The notes: a model not told the origin generated them from the letters alone. 64,000 bases of DNA from Micromonospora_E sp048060115 (GCF_048060115.1 NZ_JBHMIM010000003.1:133254-197253), one strand, 5' to 3'; counted from the first letter of the stretch, positions 25,545-34,845 are shown. Numbers and translations: made by a program.

Positions 25545-27086
25545 TCAACCGGCGTCCGGCAGGATCCCTTCGGACCGGGCCCAGCGCACCAGCTCCGCCT
25601 CGGCCTCGTCGCGGTCCAGTGGGCCGCGTTCCAGCCGTAGCTCCTTCAGATGCCGCCAGGCACGCCCGATGACCGGCCCCGGCGGTACGCCGAGCAGCTC
25701 CATGATCGCGTTACCGTCCAGGTCGGGACGCACCCGGGCGAGGTCCTCCTCGGCCTGGATCCGGGCGATCCGCTCCTCCAGCGCGTCGTAGTCGGCGGCA
25801 AGCGCGGCCGCCTTACGCCGGTTACGGGTGGTGCAGTCCGATCGGGTCAACTTGTGCAGCCGGCCCAGCAGGTCACCGGCGTCGGTGACGTAGCGGCGGA
25901 CCGCCGAGTCGGTCCACTCTCCCCGGCCGTACCCGTAGAACCGCAGGTGCAGCCCGACCAACGTGGCCACCTGCGCGATCATGTCCTTCGGGTAGCGCAT
26001 CGCCTTCATCCGCTGCCGGGTCAGCCGGGCGCCCACCACCTCGTGGTGGTGGAAACTGACCCGGCCGTCCGACCCGACCGCCTTGGTCGCCGGCTTGCCC
26101 ACGTCGTGCATGAGCGCCGCCATCCGCAGGGCGAAGTCGCAGCCGTCGTCCTCCAGCCGTACGGCGTTGCTCACCACGGTCAGGGTGTGCTCGTACACGT
26201 CCTTGTGCTGCGCGTGCTCGTCGATCTCCAGGCGCAGCCCGGACAGCTCCGGTAGGAAGTGGTCGGCCAGCCCGGAATCGACCAGCAGCCGCAGCCCGGT
26301 GACCGGGTCGGCGCCGCAGAGCAGCTTGGTGAACTCGTCCCGGACCCGCTCGGCGGTGATCCGGTCCAGGTCCGGGGCCATGGTGGCCATCGCCGCGCGG
26401 ACGTCGGGGTGCACGGCGAAGCGCAGCTGCGCGGCGAACCGGGCCGCGCGCAGCATCCGCAGCGGATCGTCACCGAACGACTCCTGCGGTGTTCCCGGCG
26501 TACGGATGACCTTGGCGGCCAGGTCGGCGACGCCACCGTACGGGTCGGTGAACCGGTGCTCGGGCAGGCTGACCGCCATCGCGTTGATGGTGAAGTCCCG
26601 CCGCCGCAGGTCGTCGATCAGGTTGGTGCCGTACGCCACGACCGGGTTGCGGGTCACCCCGTCGTACGCCTCCGCGCGAAACGTGGTGATCTCCAGCGTC
26701 AGCCCACCGCGCCGGGCACCGATGGTGCCGAACTCCCGGCCGGTCTCCCAGGTCGCCTCCGCCCAGCCGGCCAGCACCCCCAGGGTCTGATCGGGGTGCG
26801 CGTCGGTGCAGAAGTCGAGATCGTTGCCGAGCCGGCCGAGCAGCGCGTCGCGTACCGAGCCGCCGACCAGGTGCAGCTCGTGCCCGGCGGCGACGAACCG
26901 GCGGCCCAGCTCGTCGGCGACGGGGGAGACCCGGAGCAGTTCGGCGACGGCGTTGCGTTGCACGGCGGTCAGGTCCCGGGGCTGTGCGGCGGGCGGTGAA
27001 CCGGCGGCGGGCGGGTCGCTGACCGGTGAGCCGGGGCCGGTTCGGGTGTCGGTGTCGGTGGCGCGGGGCGCGGAGGTATCGGACAT
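25545..27086 (-). CDS. cca: CCA-adding tRNA nucleotidyltransferase
   Basis: 513 aa. Class II nucleotidyltransferase head: LVGGSVRDALLGRLGNDLDFCTDA (about 74-97; cited in part as GGSVRDALLG and DLDFCTDA, the metal-binding Asp-x-Asp), RRRDFTINAMA (about 160-170), and DPLRMLRAARFAAQL. The C-terminal half has an HD domain (LMHDVGKP, FHHHEVVG). It repairs or adds the 3' CCA of tRNAs. Equivalent of PcnA, Rv3907c, which lies at the same place near mviN in M. tuberculosis. The first 40 residues are disordered. Confidence 0.93.
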   Translation of the reverse strand: MSDTSAPRATDTDTRTGPGSPVSDPPAAGSPPAAQPRDLTAVQRNAVAELLRVSPVADELGRRFVAAGHELHLVGGSVRDALLGRLGNDLDFCTDAHPDQTLGVLAGWAEATWETGREFGTIGARRGGLTLEITTFRAEAYDGVTRNPVVAYGTNLIDDLRRRDFTINAMAVSLPEHRFTDPYGGVADLAAKVIRTPGTPQESFGDDPLRMLRAARFAAQLRFAVHPDVRAAMATMAPDLDRITAERVRDEFTKLLCGADPVTGLRLLVDSGLADHFLPELSGLRLEIDEHAQHKDVYEHTLTVVSNAVRLEDDGCDFALRMAALMHDVGKPATKAVGSDGRVSFHHHEVVGARLTRQRMKAMRYPKDMIAQVATLVGLHLRFYGYGRGEWTDSAVRRYVTDAGDLLGRLHKLTRSDCTTRNRRKAAALAADYDALEERIARIQAEEDLARVRPDLDGNAIMELLGVPPGPVIGRAWRHLKELRLERGPLDRDEAEAELVRWARSEGILPDAG

Positions 27087-27145
27087 GGGATCGCCAGACT
27101 ATCCGCTGTGGCCCTCGCCGCAGCCGCCGGGCAGGATGAATCACC

Positions 27146-28156
27146 GTGCCTGTTCCCGAGCATCTGTGCAGCCTGACCGCTGATCCGGCGTTCTGGGCGG
27201 CGTACCTGCCGCCGGCCGGCGAGCCACCGGCCGGTCACCCCGCCGAACTGCGACTGCCGCTGCCGGTCGCCGGCGGGTACGGGCTGGTCCTCGACGTCGA
27301 CCTCGCCTACGGCGAGTGTCAGCTCGGGCTGCGCCAACCCGGCGCCAGCGAACCGGTGCCGCTGTCGCGTCTGGACGCCGGCCGGCCGTTCGCACCGGTG
27401 CTGCGCTGGGCGGAGCTGGACCTTATCGGCCGGGTGGTCGCCCTCGACGACCCGGCGTGGCCACACCCAGGTCTGCTGGTGGCGCTGCTGCACCGCTACG
27501 CCCCACCGGCGGATGAGCGTGGCGAGACGGATCGGGCGGCCACGATGCTGGCCACCGCGCTGCGCGCACTGCGCCGCGCCGACGGCGACGGTGACGGTGA
27601 CGACAGCGACGGTGACGGCGGCATCGCGAGCGAGCCCGCCGGTCCGCAGCAGCCGCCGCTGGCGTTGTTCACCGACCCGTCGTGGTGGCCGACGCCGGTC
27701 ACGGCGGATCCGCAGATCTTCGACGACGACGCGGTGGCCCAACGGGTCCGCGACCACCTCGACCACGGCGAACAGGTGCAGTGGCGGTACGCGGCCGGCT
27801 GGGGCTGGGTGACCGCCGGGAACATCCCCGACGGCGGTACGCCGGCCCGTGCCCCCGGTGCCGAATCGTTTCCGTTCGACGGCGTCACCGAGTTGGTACG
27901 CCGAGCGGCCGACCGGCACCGCCGGTTGTTGGACACCCCGTGGCGGCGGGCACCGGCCGTCGCGCCGCTGGCCCGACGGATTCGCGACCGGGGCGACCTG
28001 GCGGCGGTGCCGTCGCTCGCGCAGGCGTTGCAGGCGGCTGGTTGTGATCATCCGACGGTGCTCGACGCGCTGACCGAGCCGGTGGTGCCGGCCGAAGCCG
28101 CCTGGGTGGTCGACGCACTGTCGGGCATCGTCCCGGCCGACGACGACGGCCGATAG
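27146..28156 (+). CDS. Hypothetical protein, divergent from cca
   Basis: 336 aa, GTG start. Residues 1-135 are mixed alpha/beta (YGLVLDVDLAYGECQLGLRQ, WPHPGLLVALLHRYAP); a short acidic run DGDGDGDDSDGDGG (about 149-162) separates it from a second part containing LALFTDPSWWPTPV and GEQVQWRYAAGWGWVTAGNIP. No family recognised and no membrane segment. It precedes murJ by 55 bp on the same strand and may share its transcript. Confidence 0.65.
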   Translation: MPVPEHLCSLTADPAFWAAYLPPAGEPPAGHPAELRLPLPVAGGYGLVLDVDLAYGECQLGLRQPGASEPVPLSRLDAGRPFAPVLRWAELDLIGRVVALDDPAWPHPGLLVALLHRYAPPADERGETDRAATMLATALRALRRADGDGDGDDSDGDGGIASEPAGPQQPPLALFTDPSWWPTPVTADPQIFDDDAVAQRVRDHLDHGEQVQWRYAAGWGWVTAGNIPDGGTPARAPGAESFPFDGVTELVRRAADRHRRLLDTPWRRAPAVAPLARRIRDRGDLAAVPSLAQALQAAGCDHPTVLDALTEPVVPAEAAWVVDALSGIVPADDDGR

Positions 28157-28211
28157 GGTCGAGCCTGCGCCCGGAGTGCACGGTCCCGGCGTACCGTCGG
28201 GTGGAGGTTCG

Positions 28212-30017
28212 ATGAGCAGCGGGTTGTACCGGAGCACGAACGCCGACCCGGACAGGCACGGTTTGGTTTCAGACGGGCCCGGTCCGGATCCGGACGGTGC
28301 CACCCGGATCTCGGTCGGCCCCGGCGGGCAACCGCTGGTGGAGGCGACCGCACCGCCGGGCGAACCGCCGGCGACGACGCCCGGCCCGCCGGGCGAGCCG
28401 GATCAGCCCGAGGGCGGCAGCGCCGCCAGCAACAGCGCGGTCATGGCACTGGGCAGCCTGGTCAGCCGGGGCACCGGATTCCTGCGTACGCTCGTGCTTG
28501 CCGCCGCGCTCGGCGGGTCGCTGGTCGGCAACGCGTACACCACCGCGCAGATCTTTCCCGGGATGGTCTACGAGTTCCTGCTCGGCGGGATCCTGACCAG
28601 TGTGCTGGTGCCGGTGCTGGTGCGACGGCGCAAGTCGGACGCGGATCAGGGCCAGGCGTACGCGCAGCGGTTGCTGACGCTGGCGGTGCTCGCGCTCGCG
28701 GGCGCGACGCTGGTCGCGATGGCCGCGGCACCGGTGCTGACTCTTCTGTACTCCAGTGACCGCACCACCGGTGAGTTCCGGGAACTGGTCACCCTGCTGT
28801 CGTACCTGATGTTGCCGATGATCTTCTTTACCGGATTGTCGGCGCTGGTGAGCGCGCTGCTGAACACCCGGGGCCACTTCGCCGCGCCGATGTGGGCGCC
28901 GATCCTGAACAACCTGGTGGTGATCGCCACCCTCGGCACGTACATCGCGGTCTTCGGTGCCCGGATCGTCAGTCCGGACGAGATGACCGCTGGCCGGATC
29001 GTGCTGCTCGGTGGCGGCACGCTGCTCGGCGTGATGGTGCAGGCCGCCGGGCTGCTCCCGGCCCTGCGCAAGGTGGGCTTCCGGTGGCGCTGGCGGTTCG
29101 ACTTCCGGGCGCTCGGCCTCGCCGAGCTGGGTCGGCTCGGCGCCTGGATGTTCTGCTACGTCGCGGTCAGCCAGCTCGGCCTGGTGGTGGTCTTCAACCT
29201 GCTGAATCGCGCCGGCGACGACGACGAAGCCGGCCCGTTGATCTACAACAACGTGTTCCTGCTGATGATGATGGCGCACGGCATCATCGCGGTTTCGGTG
29301 ATCACCGCGTTGATGCCCCGGATGAGCAGCGCCGCCGCCGACGGGCGGTTGGCGGACGTGGCGGCCGACCTGTCCCGGGGCACCCGGACGGTCACCGCGG
29401 TACTCGCGCCGATCGCGGTCTGTTACGCGGTGCTGGCCACGCCGTTGTCGACCGCTCTGTTCCGGTACGGCGCGTTCAACACCGAAGCCGCCGAAGCCAC
29501 CTCGGTCGTGCTGCTGGCTGCGGCGGCCGCGCTGGTGCCGTTCGCGGTCAGCCAGCTGTTCACCTTCGCGTTCTACGCACTGCCGGACACCCGGACCCCT
29601 GCTCTGATCAACATCCCGGTGGTGCTGCTGCGGGTGCTGGTGCAGGTGGGGTTGTACGTCATGCTGTCCGTGCAGTTCGCCGCCGCCGGCCTGATGGTCG
29701 GCAACGCGGTGTCGTACCTGGCGGCGGCGGTGCTGTCGGCCTGGTTGCTCCGCCGACGGGTGGGCCGGATCGGATTCGGCGCGATCATGGTCACCTTCGG
29801 CAAGGTCGCGCTGGCGGCGGCCGGTGCCGCCCTGGTGGGCTGGCTGGTGGTCACGGTGTTGCCGGGCGGCGACTCGCCTGGCCAGGTGACGTCGTTCGTC
29901 CAACTTCTGGTCGGCGGGGCGGCGATCGCGGCGGCCTATCTCGGCCTGTCGGTGGCGCTGCGCATCCGGGAGGTCAACGACCTGCTGATGATGGTCCGGC
30001 GGCGGCTCGGGCGCTGA
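28212..30017 (+). CDS. murJ: Lipid II flippase MurJ (MviN)
   Basis: 601 aa; ATG at 28212 with GTGGAGG upstream. The first 85 residues are Pro/Gly-rich cytoplasm; about 14 transmembrane segments follow. MviN family marks: SRGTGFLRTLVLAAALG in TM1, VYEFLLGGILTSVLVPVLVR, LPMIFFTGLSALVSALLN, and PALINIPVVLLRVLVQ. It moves lipid II to the outer leaflet for peptidoglycan synthesis. Unlike M. tuberculosis Rv3910 the protein ends after the membrane domain; the pseudokinase part is a separate downstream gene. Confidence 0.95.
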   Translation: MSSGLYRSTNADPDRHGLVSDGPGPDPDGATRISVGPGGQPLVEATAPPGEPPATTPGPPGEPDQPEGGSAASNSAVMALGSLVSRGTGFLRTLVLAAALGGSLVGNAYTTAQIFPGMVYEFLLGGILTSVLVPVLVRRRKSDADQGQAYAQRLLTLAVLALAGATLVAMAAAPVLTLLYSSDRTTGEFRELVTLLSYLMLPMIFFTGLSALVSALLNTRGHFAAPMWAPILNNLVVIATLGTYIAVFGARIVSPDEMTAGRIVLLGGGTLLGVMVQAAGLLPALRKVGFRWRWRFDFRALGLAELGRLGAWMFCYVAVSQLGLVVVFNLLNRAGDDDEAGPLIYNNVFLLMMMAHGIIAVSVITALMPRMSSAAADGRLADVAADLSRGTRTVTAVLAPIAVCYAVLATPLSTALFRYGAFNTEAAEATSVVLLAAAAALVPFAVSQLFTFAFYALPDTRTPALINIPVVLLRVLVQVGLYVMLSVQFAAAGLMVGNAVSYLAAAVLSAWLLRRRVGRIGFGAIMVTFGKVALAAAGAALVGWLVVTVLPGGDSPGQVTSFVQLLVGGAAIAAAYLGLSVALRIREVNDLLMMVRRRLGR

Positions 30018-30477
30018 CCCCGGTCCGGAGCGACTTGCCCACGCCCTGTGGATTGCCCTGTGGATAACTTCGCCTACCGCGCTCAACAGCAGGTCAGACC
30101 CTGTGGATAACCGAGGACCACGATCGCCGCTACGGGCCGTGGCCGGACTCGGCCCGGGAGGGTCCCGATCGGGTGGGCAGTGGCACCCGGGCGGTACAAC
30201 GTATATTCGCGCCGGAGGTTATGCGTTCGGGCCGCGGCGGTGTGATCGCCTGGCGCGGGCCGCGTGAAGCTGACATGTTGGTCGCTGCGGAACCCGGGTA
30301 AGGTCGCTTTGGACGGGTGCGTGCGACATCTATCGTAGGAAGCGACGTCCCACCGACGTGAGCCGGTCAGCGAGTATTCCGATACCGTGAGAACAAGCAC
30401 CTACCGTGAGAACAAGCACGACACCCGCGACAATCAGGACCGGCCGTTCGATCGAAGCGACCAACAAAGGAGGTCGG
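30018..30477 (+). other. murJ-pseudokinase intergenic region with DnaA boxes and a direct repeat
   Basis: No gene supported. It holds DnaA-box-like nonamers TGTGGATTG (30047-30055), TGTGGATAA (30059-30067) and TGTGGATAA (30102-30110), and an 18-bp exact direct repeat TACCGTGAGAACAAGCAC at 30383-30400 and 30402-30419. The repeat lies 60-95 bp before the next start and may be a regulator site. Confidence 0.6.
30383..30419 (+). repeat. 18-bp direct repeat in promoter position
   Basis: Two identical copies of TACCGTGAGAACAAGCAC separated by one base, upstream of the pseudokinase-sigM operon. Confidence 0.85.
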
Positions 30478-32016
30478 GTGACCCAGGTCGGCGAGGGCCG
30501 GGGGGCGGATGCGGCCAATCCGCCCGTGATGGCCCTCGATGCGCCCACGGTCGGCGAGATCCTCGCCGACCGCTACCAGCTGGCTGAGCACGTCAACAAC
30601 GACAGTGCGGGCCGGCAGGTCTGGCGCGGCGTCGACGTGGTGCTGCGCCGCCCGGTCGCGGTGGTGCTGCGCTATCCCGGCGGCGACTCCGCGATGGAGA
30701 TGCTCCAGGCAGCCGTACGGGCGAGTCGGGTCATCCACTCCAACCTCGTCGGGGTCTACGACGCAATCGACGAGGGGCAACGCGCCTACGTCGTGCGTGA
30801 GTGGGTCGATGGCGACTCGTTGCGCGAGGTCATCGCCGGCAGTGGCCCACTCGACGCCGCCCGGGCGACGATGATCGCCCACTCGGTGGCCTCCGCCATC
30901 GCCGCTGTCCATGCGACCGGCATGGTGCACGGAAACATCCACCCCGGCACGGTGATGATCGGCCACGACGGACGCGTGGTCCTCGCCGACGCCCGGTCCG
31001 ACGGCTCGGACACCTACGAAACCGACATCCGGGCCATCGGCGGTGTCCTCTACTTCGCGATGACCGGGCACTGGCCACACCACGAGGCTGGCCGCAGCGC
31101 GCTGCCGGACGCCCTGCGCGATGCCACCGGGGCGGTCGCCGCGCCGCGTCAGCTGCGCGCCGGCGTACCGGCGTACCTCGACGACCTGACCATGGACCTG
31201 CTCGACCCACGCCTCGCGCTACCTTCCTCGGAGGTGCTGGCCGCGGAGCTGAGCCGGCTGGACGCCGCGACCGAGGAGCACTATCTCGACAGCGTCGGCC
31301 CGCTGCGGTTCTCCGCCTCGGACGATCCGGTCGAGACTCCCCCGGCGTCCCGCCGCAAGATCGCCGCAGGCGTGGCCGGACTACTCGTCATCGCCGTCAC
31401 CGGACTCTTCTTCGGCATCAACGCGCTCGCCAACAACAGCGACGGCGGCGGCGATGGTCTGCCGACCCCGCCGGATGCCCAGGCAACCGCCACGCCGGGC
31501 CCGACCGAGACCAGCGCCGCGGCCCAGCCGCGACCGATCGCCCTCACCGCCGACCAGGTGCGCATCGTCGACGCCGACGGCGCCCGCGACGAACTCGACG
31601 GTGTCGCGGCCACCGTCGACGGCGACACCAACACCGGTTGGGAGACCGACGCCTACGAGCGCAGTCCCAACTTCGGCAACCTCAAACGCGGCATGGGCGT
31701 ACTCATCGACCTGCAGGAACCTCGGTCGGTGACCAGCGTCCGGGTGGAGCTGTCGGCCGCCGGCGCGTCCGCCGAGTTGCTGGCCGGGCCGGCCGACCCG
31801 GGGTCGAGCCGCGACGGCGACACCCAGGTCGTGGACACCTTCACCGACCGGATCGGCGAGCCGTTCGAGAACGCCGACGGCGCGACCCTCACGTTCAGCG
31901 GGTTCTCCGCCGACGAGACCTACCAGTACCTGCTGGTGTGGATCACCAAGTTGCCTCCGATCGGCGGCGAAAGGTACCAGATCGGTGTGCAGGAGATAAC
32001 GGTAGAGGGGCCATGA
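30478..32016 (+). CDS. Pseudokinase - transmembrane - discoidin-like protein (MurJ partner)
   Basis: 512 aa, GTG at 30478 after AAAGGAGG. Residues 20-290 follow the Ser/Thr kinase fold but key residues are gone: no glycine-rich loop (HVNNDSAGRQVW), VAVK Lys replaced (VAVVLRYP), HRD-x-K-x-x-N reads HGNIHPGTV, and DFG reads ADA. One transmembrane helix follows at about 302-325, a Thr/Pro stalk, then an extracellular beta domain with DGDTNTGWETD, typical of discoidin/F5-8 C or carbohydrate-binding folds. The same parts are fused to MurJ in M. tuberculosis Rv3910, where the pseudokinase binds FhaA. Its stop overlaps sigM (ATGA). Confidence 0.88.
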   Translation: MTQVGEGRGADAANPPVMALDAPTVGEILADRYQLAEHVNNDSAGRQVWRGVDVVLRRPVAVVLRYPGGDSAMEMLQAAVRASRVIHSNLVGVYDAIDEGQRAYVVREWVDGDSLREVIAGSGPLDAARATMIAHSVASAIAAVHATGMVHGNIHPGTVMIGHDGRVVLADARSDGSDTYETDIRAIGGVLYFAMTGHWPHHEAGRSALPDALRDATGAVAAPRQLRAGVPAYLDDLTMDLLDPRLALPSSEVLAAELSRLDAATEEHYLDSVGPLRFSASDDPVETPPASRRKIAAGVAGLLVIAVTGLFFGINALANNSDGGGDGLPTPPDAQATATPGPTETSAAAQPRPIALTADQVRIVDADGARDELDGVAATVDGDTNTGWETDAYERSPNFGNLKRGMGVLIDLQEPRSVTSVRVELSAAGASAELLAGPADPGSSRDGDTQVVDTFTDRIGEPFENADGATLTFSGFSADETYQYLLVWITKLPPIGGERYQIGVQEITVEGP

Positions 32017-32759
32017 CCGTACGCCGGGCTGACCTCGGCGACGACGACCTGCTCCGGGCCCATGTCGAGGGCGATCCGGAGGCCTTCGCCGAGCTGTTCC
32101 ACCGGCACCGCGACCGGCTCTGGGCGGTCGCCCTGCGTACGTTGAGCGACCGGGAGGAGGCCGCCGACGCCCTGCAGGACGCGCTGCTGTCCGCGCATCG
32201 CGGTGCCGCCCGGTTCCGTGGTGACTCTGCGGTCACCACCTGGTTGCACCGCATCGTGGTCAACGCCTGCCTGGACCGGCTCCGCCGACGTAAGGCGCAC
32301 CCCACCGTGCCGTTGCCGGACGGCAACCGCGACGACGAGAGGGTGCGCGGCGTCGAGCCGGCGGCGCCCGCCGTCGACCATGACACCGCGCTGGTGGTCC
32401 GGCAGGCACTCACCGAGCTGCCGGTGGAACAACGTGCCGCGCTGATCCTGGTCGACGTGCAGGGTTACCCGGTCGCCGAGGTCGCGTTGATGCTCGGAGT
32501 CGCCGAGGGAACCGTGAAGAGCCGGTGCGCGCGGGGGCGCGCCCGCCTCGCCGGCCTGCTGGGCCATCTACGCCCGCCTCGCACGGATGTCCCGACCGTA
32601 CCCGGGTCGGGGTCAGGGTCGGCCTCGTCCGGCTCGCTGCCGGCGGCGTCGGTACAGTCGCTCGCGCCACGGAACCCCCGCCGCCTCGACGACGTCCCAT
32701 CTGGGTCCGCACGCCCATCCGGGTCCGCGCACGGTGACAGTGGCAAGGAGGAACGGTGA
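32013..32759 (+). CDS. sigM: ECF RNA polymerase sigma factor SigM
   Basis: 248 aa. Region 2: EAFAELFHRHRDRLWAVALR and DALQDALLSAHRGAARFRG with TTWLHRIVVNACLDRLRRRK; region 4: LPVEQRAALILVDVQGYPVAEVALMLGVAEGTVKSR (cited in pieces as LPVEQRAALILVDVQ and GVAEGTVKSR). A 60-residue Ser/Pro/Gly tail follows. It overlaps the pseudokinase stop by 4 bp and the next start by 4 bp, so all three are coupled. Position matches Rv3911 between MviN and the anti-sigma factor. Confidence 0.93.
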   Translation: MTVRRADLGDDDLLRAHVEGDPEAFAELFHRHRDRLWAVALRTLSDREEAADALQDALLSAHRGAARFRGDSAVTTWLHRIVVNACLDRLRRRKAHPTVPLPDGNRDDERVRGVEPAAPAVDHDTALVVRQALTELPVEQRAALILVDVQGYPVAEVALMLGVAEGTVKSRCARGRARLAGLLGHLRPPRTDVPTVPGSGSGSASSGSLPAASVQSLAPRNPRRLDDVPSGSARPSGSAHGDSGKEER

Positions 32760-33736
32760 CCGCCGACCAGTTCGAGGAGGTCGATCGGGATCTGCTCGCC
32801 GACTATGTCGGTGGGGCGCTCGACGGCACCCTGGAACAGGTCGTGGTGCGACGGCTGGTCGCCGAGCGGCCGGCCTGGCGGGCAGCCCACGACGAGTTGC
32901 TCGGCGCGTCCCAACTGGTCCGGGGGATGCTGGCGCAGTGGGGCAGCGGCGTCGAACCCATCCCACAGGGGGTCGCCGACCGGATCAACGCGGCGCTGGC
33001 CGCCGAGCCACCCGCCGACGTACTTACCGGTTCCGACATGTCGCCGCTGCGAACGTCAGCAGGCCAGTCGTCGCCAGATGCTTCGCCTTCGCCCGCACCG
33101 GACGCCCTACCGACGCCGACGCCGTTGGCGGCGACACGGGCGCGGCGGGCTGGCCGACGCTGGCAGCGGATGGCCGCGCCCATCGCGGTCGCCGCGGCGA
33201 CCGCCGCCTTCGCCGGCTTCGGGCTGGACCACCTGTTCGGTGACGACCTCGCCACCGACTCCAGCACCACCGCCGCTGGCGCGCCGGAGAGCGCCACCGG
33301 GCCGCCGACGGCCGAGGACAATGGTCCGGCCAGCACGATGATGGAGCCACCCCCGCCACGGGTGACGTTCAGCGGCACCGACTACCAGCGCGCGACGATC
33401 GTCGCGGCGGCGGCCGACCGGACCGGCACGGACTTCGGGCAACCCGCCCCAGGCGGCGACACCGTGCTGCAGGAACCGCCCAGCTCGGTCGCCGCGCCGC
33501 TGCGCCGGCTCGGCGAGCCGGCGGCGCTCGCGGACTGCCTCGCAGCGGTGACCAGCGAGCACGGCAACGGAGTGCTCAGTGTCGGTCTGGTCGACTTCGC
33601 GGCTTTCGAGGGTGCCGCCGCCCTCATCGTCGCCTTCACCGACAGCAGCGGCTCCTCGTGGGTCTGGGTCAGCGGACCTGACTGTGGTACGCCTTCAGCC
33701 GGCGCGGACACCCGTTACTCGACACAGGTAGGGTGA
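32756..33736 (+). CDS. Anti-sigma-M factor (RsmA-like membrane protein)
   Basis: 326 aa, GTG start overlapping the sigM stop. Residues 1-75 form the predicted cytoplasmic sigma-binding part (LLADYVGGALDGTLEQVVVRRL), without the HxxxCxxC zinc motif. A Pro/Ser linker leads to one transmembrane helix (about 143-163, APIAVAAATAAFAGFGLDHL) and an extracellular domain with two cysteines (LADCLAAV, GPDCGTP). Context matches Rv3912 (RsmA). Sequence similarity alone is weak, so the call rests mainly on topology and position. Confidence 0.75.
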   Translation: MTADQFEEVDRDLLADYVGGALDGTLEQVVVRRLVAERPAWRAAHDELLGASQLVRGMLAQWGSGVEPIPQGVADRINAALAAEPPADVLTGSDMSPLRTSAGQSSPDASPSPAPDALPTPTPLAATRARRAGRRWQRMAAPIAVAAATAAFAGFGLDHLFGDDLATDSSTTAAGAPESATGPPTAEDNGPASTMMEPPPPRVTFSGTDYQRATIVAAAADRTGTDFGQPAPGGDTVLQEPPSSVAAPLRRLGEPAALADCLAAVTSEHGNGVLSVGLVDFAAFEGAAALIVAFTDSSGSSWVWVSGPDCGTPSAGADTRYSTQVG

Positions 33737-33775
33737 CCGTACCGCCGCGTGACCTGGACCACGCGGCACCGGAAC

Positions 33776-33803
33776 GGGAATGACGCCCCGACGCCGTGAC
33801 GTT
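33776..33803 (+). promoter_or_regulatory. Candidate SigR-type promoter of trxB
   Basis: GGGAAT (33776-33781), a 19-base spacer and GTT (33801-33803). This fits the SigR/SigH thiol-stress consensus GGAAT-N18/19-GTT. It is 48 bp before the trxB start, as expected if thioredoxin genes are induced by disulfide stress. Confidence 0.6.
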
Positions 33804-33850
33804 CCTATCAACGGTCGCCGATTGGCAGAATCACACCTTGGGAGTCGGCA

Positions 33851-34807
33851 GTGGACGAGGTCCGTAACCTGATCATCATCGGCTCGGGTCCGGCCGGCTA
33901 CACCGCCGCGGTGTACGCCGCACGTGCCAACCTGAACCCGCTCGTCATCGAGGGGGTGCAGTCCGGCGGTGCCCTGATGACCACGACCGAGGTGGAGAAC
34001 TTCCCGGGCTTCCCCGACGGGATCATGGGTCCGGAGCTGATGGACTCGATCCGCAAGCAGGCCGAGCGCTTCGGCGCCGAATTCGTCACCGACGACGTGA
34101 CCCGGGTGGACCTGGCCGACACCGGGACCCCGGGCGGGGCTGAGACCAGCACCGTGTACGTCGGCGAGACCGCCTACCGGGCGAAGTCGGTGATCCTCGC
34201 CACCGGCTCCGCGTGGCGGCCGCTCGGCGTACCCGGCGAGCAGGAGTTCCTGGGTCACGGGGTCTCATCCTGCGCCACCTGTGACGGATTCTTCTTCCGT
34301 GGCCAGCACATCGTCGTGGTCGGCGGTGGCGACTCGGCGATGGAGGAGGCGACCTTCCTCACCCGCTTCGCCGAGTCCGTGACGATCGTGCACCGCCGCG
34401 ACGAGTTCCGGGCCAGCCAGATCATGGCTGCCCGCGCCCTCGGCAACGAGAAGATCCGGGTCGAGTGGAACAGCGTCGTCGAGGAGATTCTCGGCTCCGA
34501 CGGTAAGGTCTGCGGGGTCCGGATCCGTAACGCACACACCGGCGAGGCCAAAACGCTCGACGTCACCGGCGTCTTCGTCGCGATCGGCCACGACCCGCGC
34601 AGCGAGATGTTCCGCGGCCAGGTCGAGCTCGACGAGAACGGCTTCGTCACGGTCGACTCGCCGAGTACCCGCACCAGCGTGCCGGGCGTGTTCGCCGCCG
34701 GTGACCTGGTCGATCACACCTATCAGCAGGCGATCACCGCCGCCGGCAGCGGTTGCGCGGCGGCGCTCGACGCCGAGCGCTACCTCGCCACACTCGAAGA
34801 GGTCTGA
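33851..34807 (+). CDS. trxB: Thioredoxin-disulfide reductase
   Basis: 318 aa, GTG with GGGAG upstream. FAD site IIGSGPAGYTAAVYAA (residues 8-23), redox pair CATC (about 141-144), NADPH site VVGGGDSAMEEATFL and HRRDEFRAS, and the C-terminal FAD block GVFAAGDLVDHTYQQA. It reduces TrxA with NADPH. It lies directly before trxA (38 bp) and after a SigR-like promoter. Confidence 0.97.
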   Translation: MDEVRNLIIIGSGPAGYTAAVYAARANLNPLVIEGVQSGGALMTTTEVENFPGFPDGIMGPELMDSIRKQAERFGAEFVTDDVTRVDLADTGTPGGAETSTVYVGETAYRAKSVILATGSAWRPLGVPGEQEFLGHGVSSCATCDGFFFRGQHIVVVGGGDSAMEEATFLTRFAESVTIVHRRDEFRASQIMAARALGNEKIRVEWNSVVEEILGSDGKVCGVRIRNAHTGEAKTLDVTGVFVAIGHDPRSEMFRGQVELDENGFVTVDSPSTRTSVPGVFAAGDLVDHTYQQAITAAGSGCAAALDAERYLATLEEV

Positions 34808-34845
34808 CCGCCGGCGCAGCCGGGCGGTCGAGGAGGAGGATTCCC

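Noticed and set aside
28269..30086. 605-codon frame opposite murJ
   Set aside because: Arg/Gln/His-rich shadow of membrane-protein codons.
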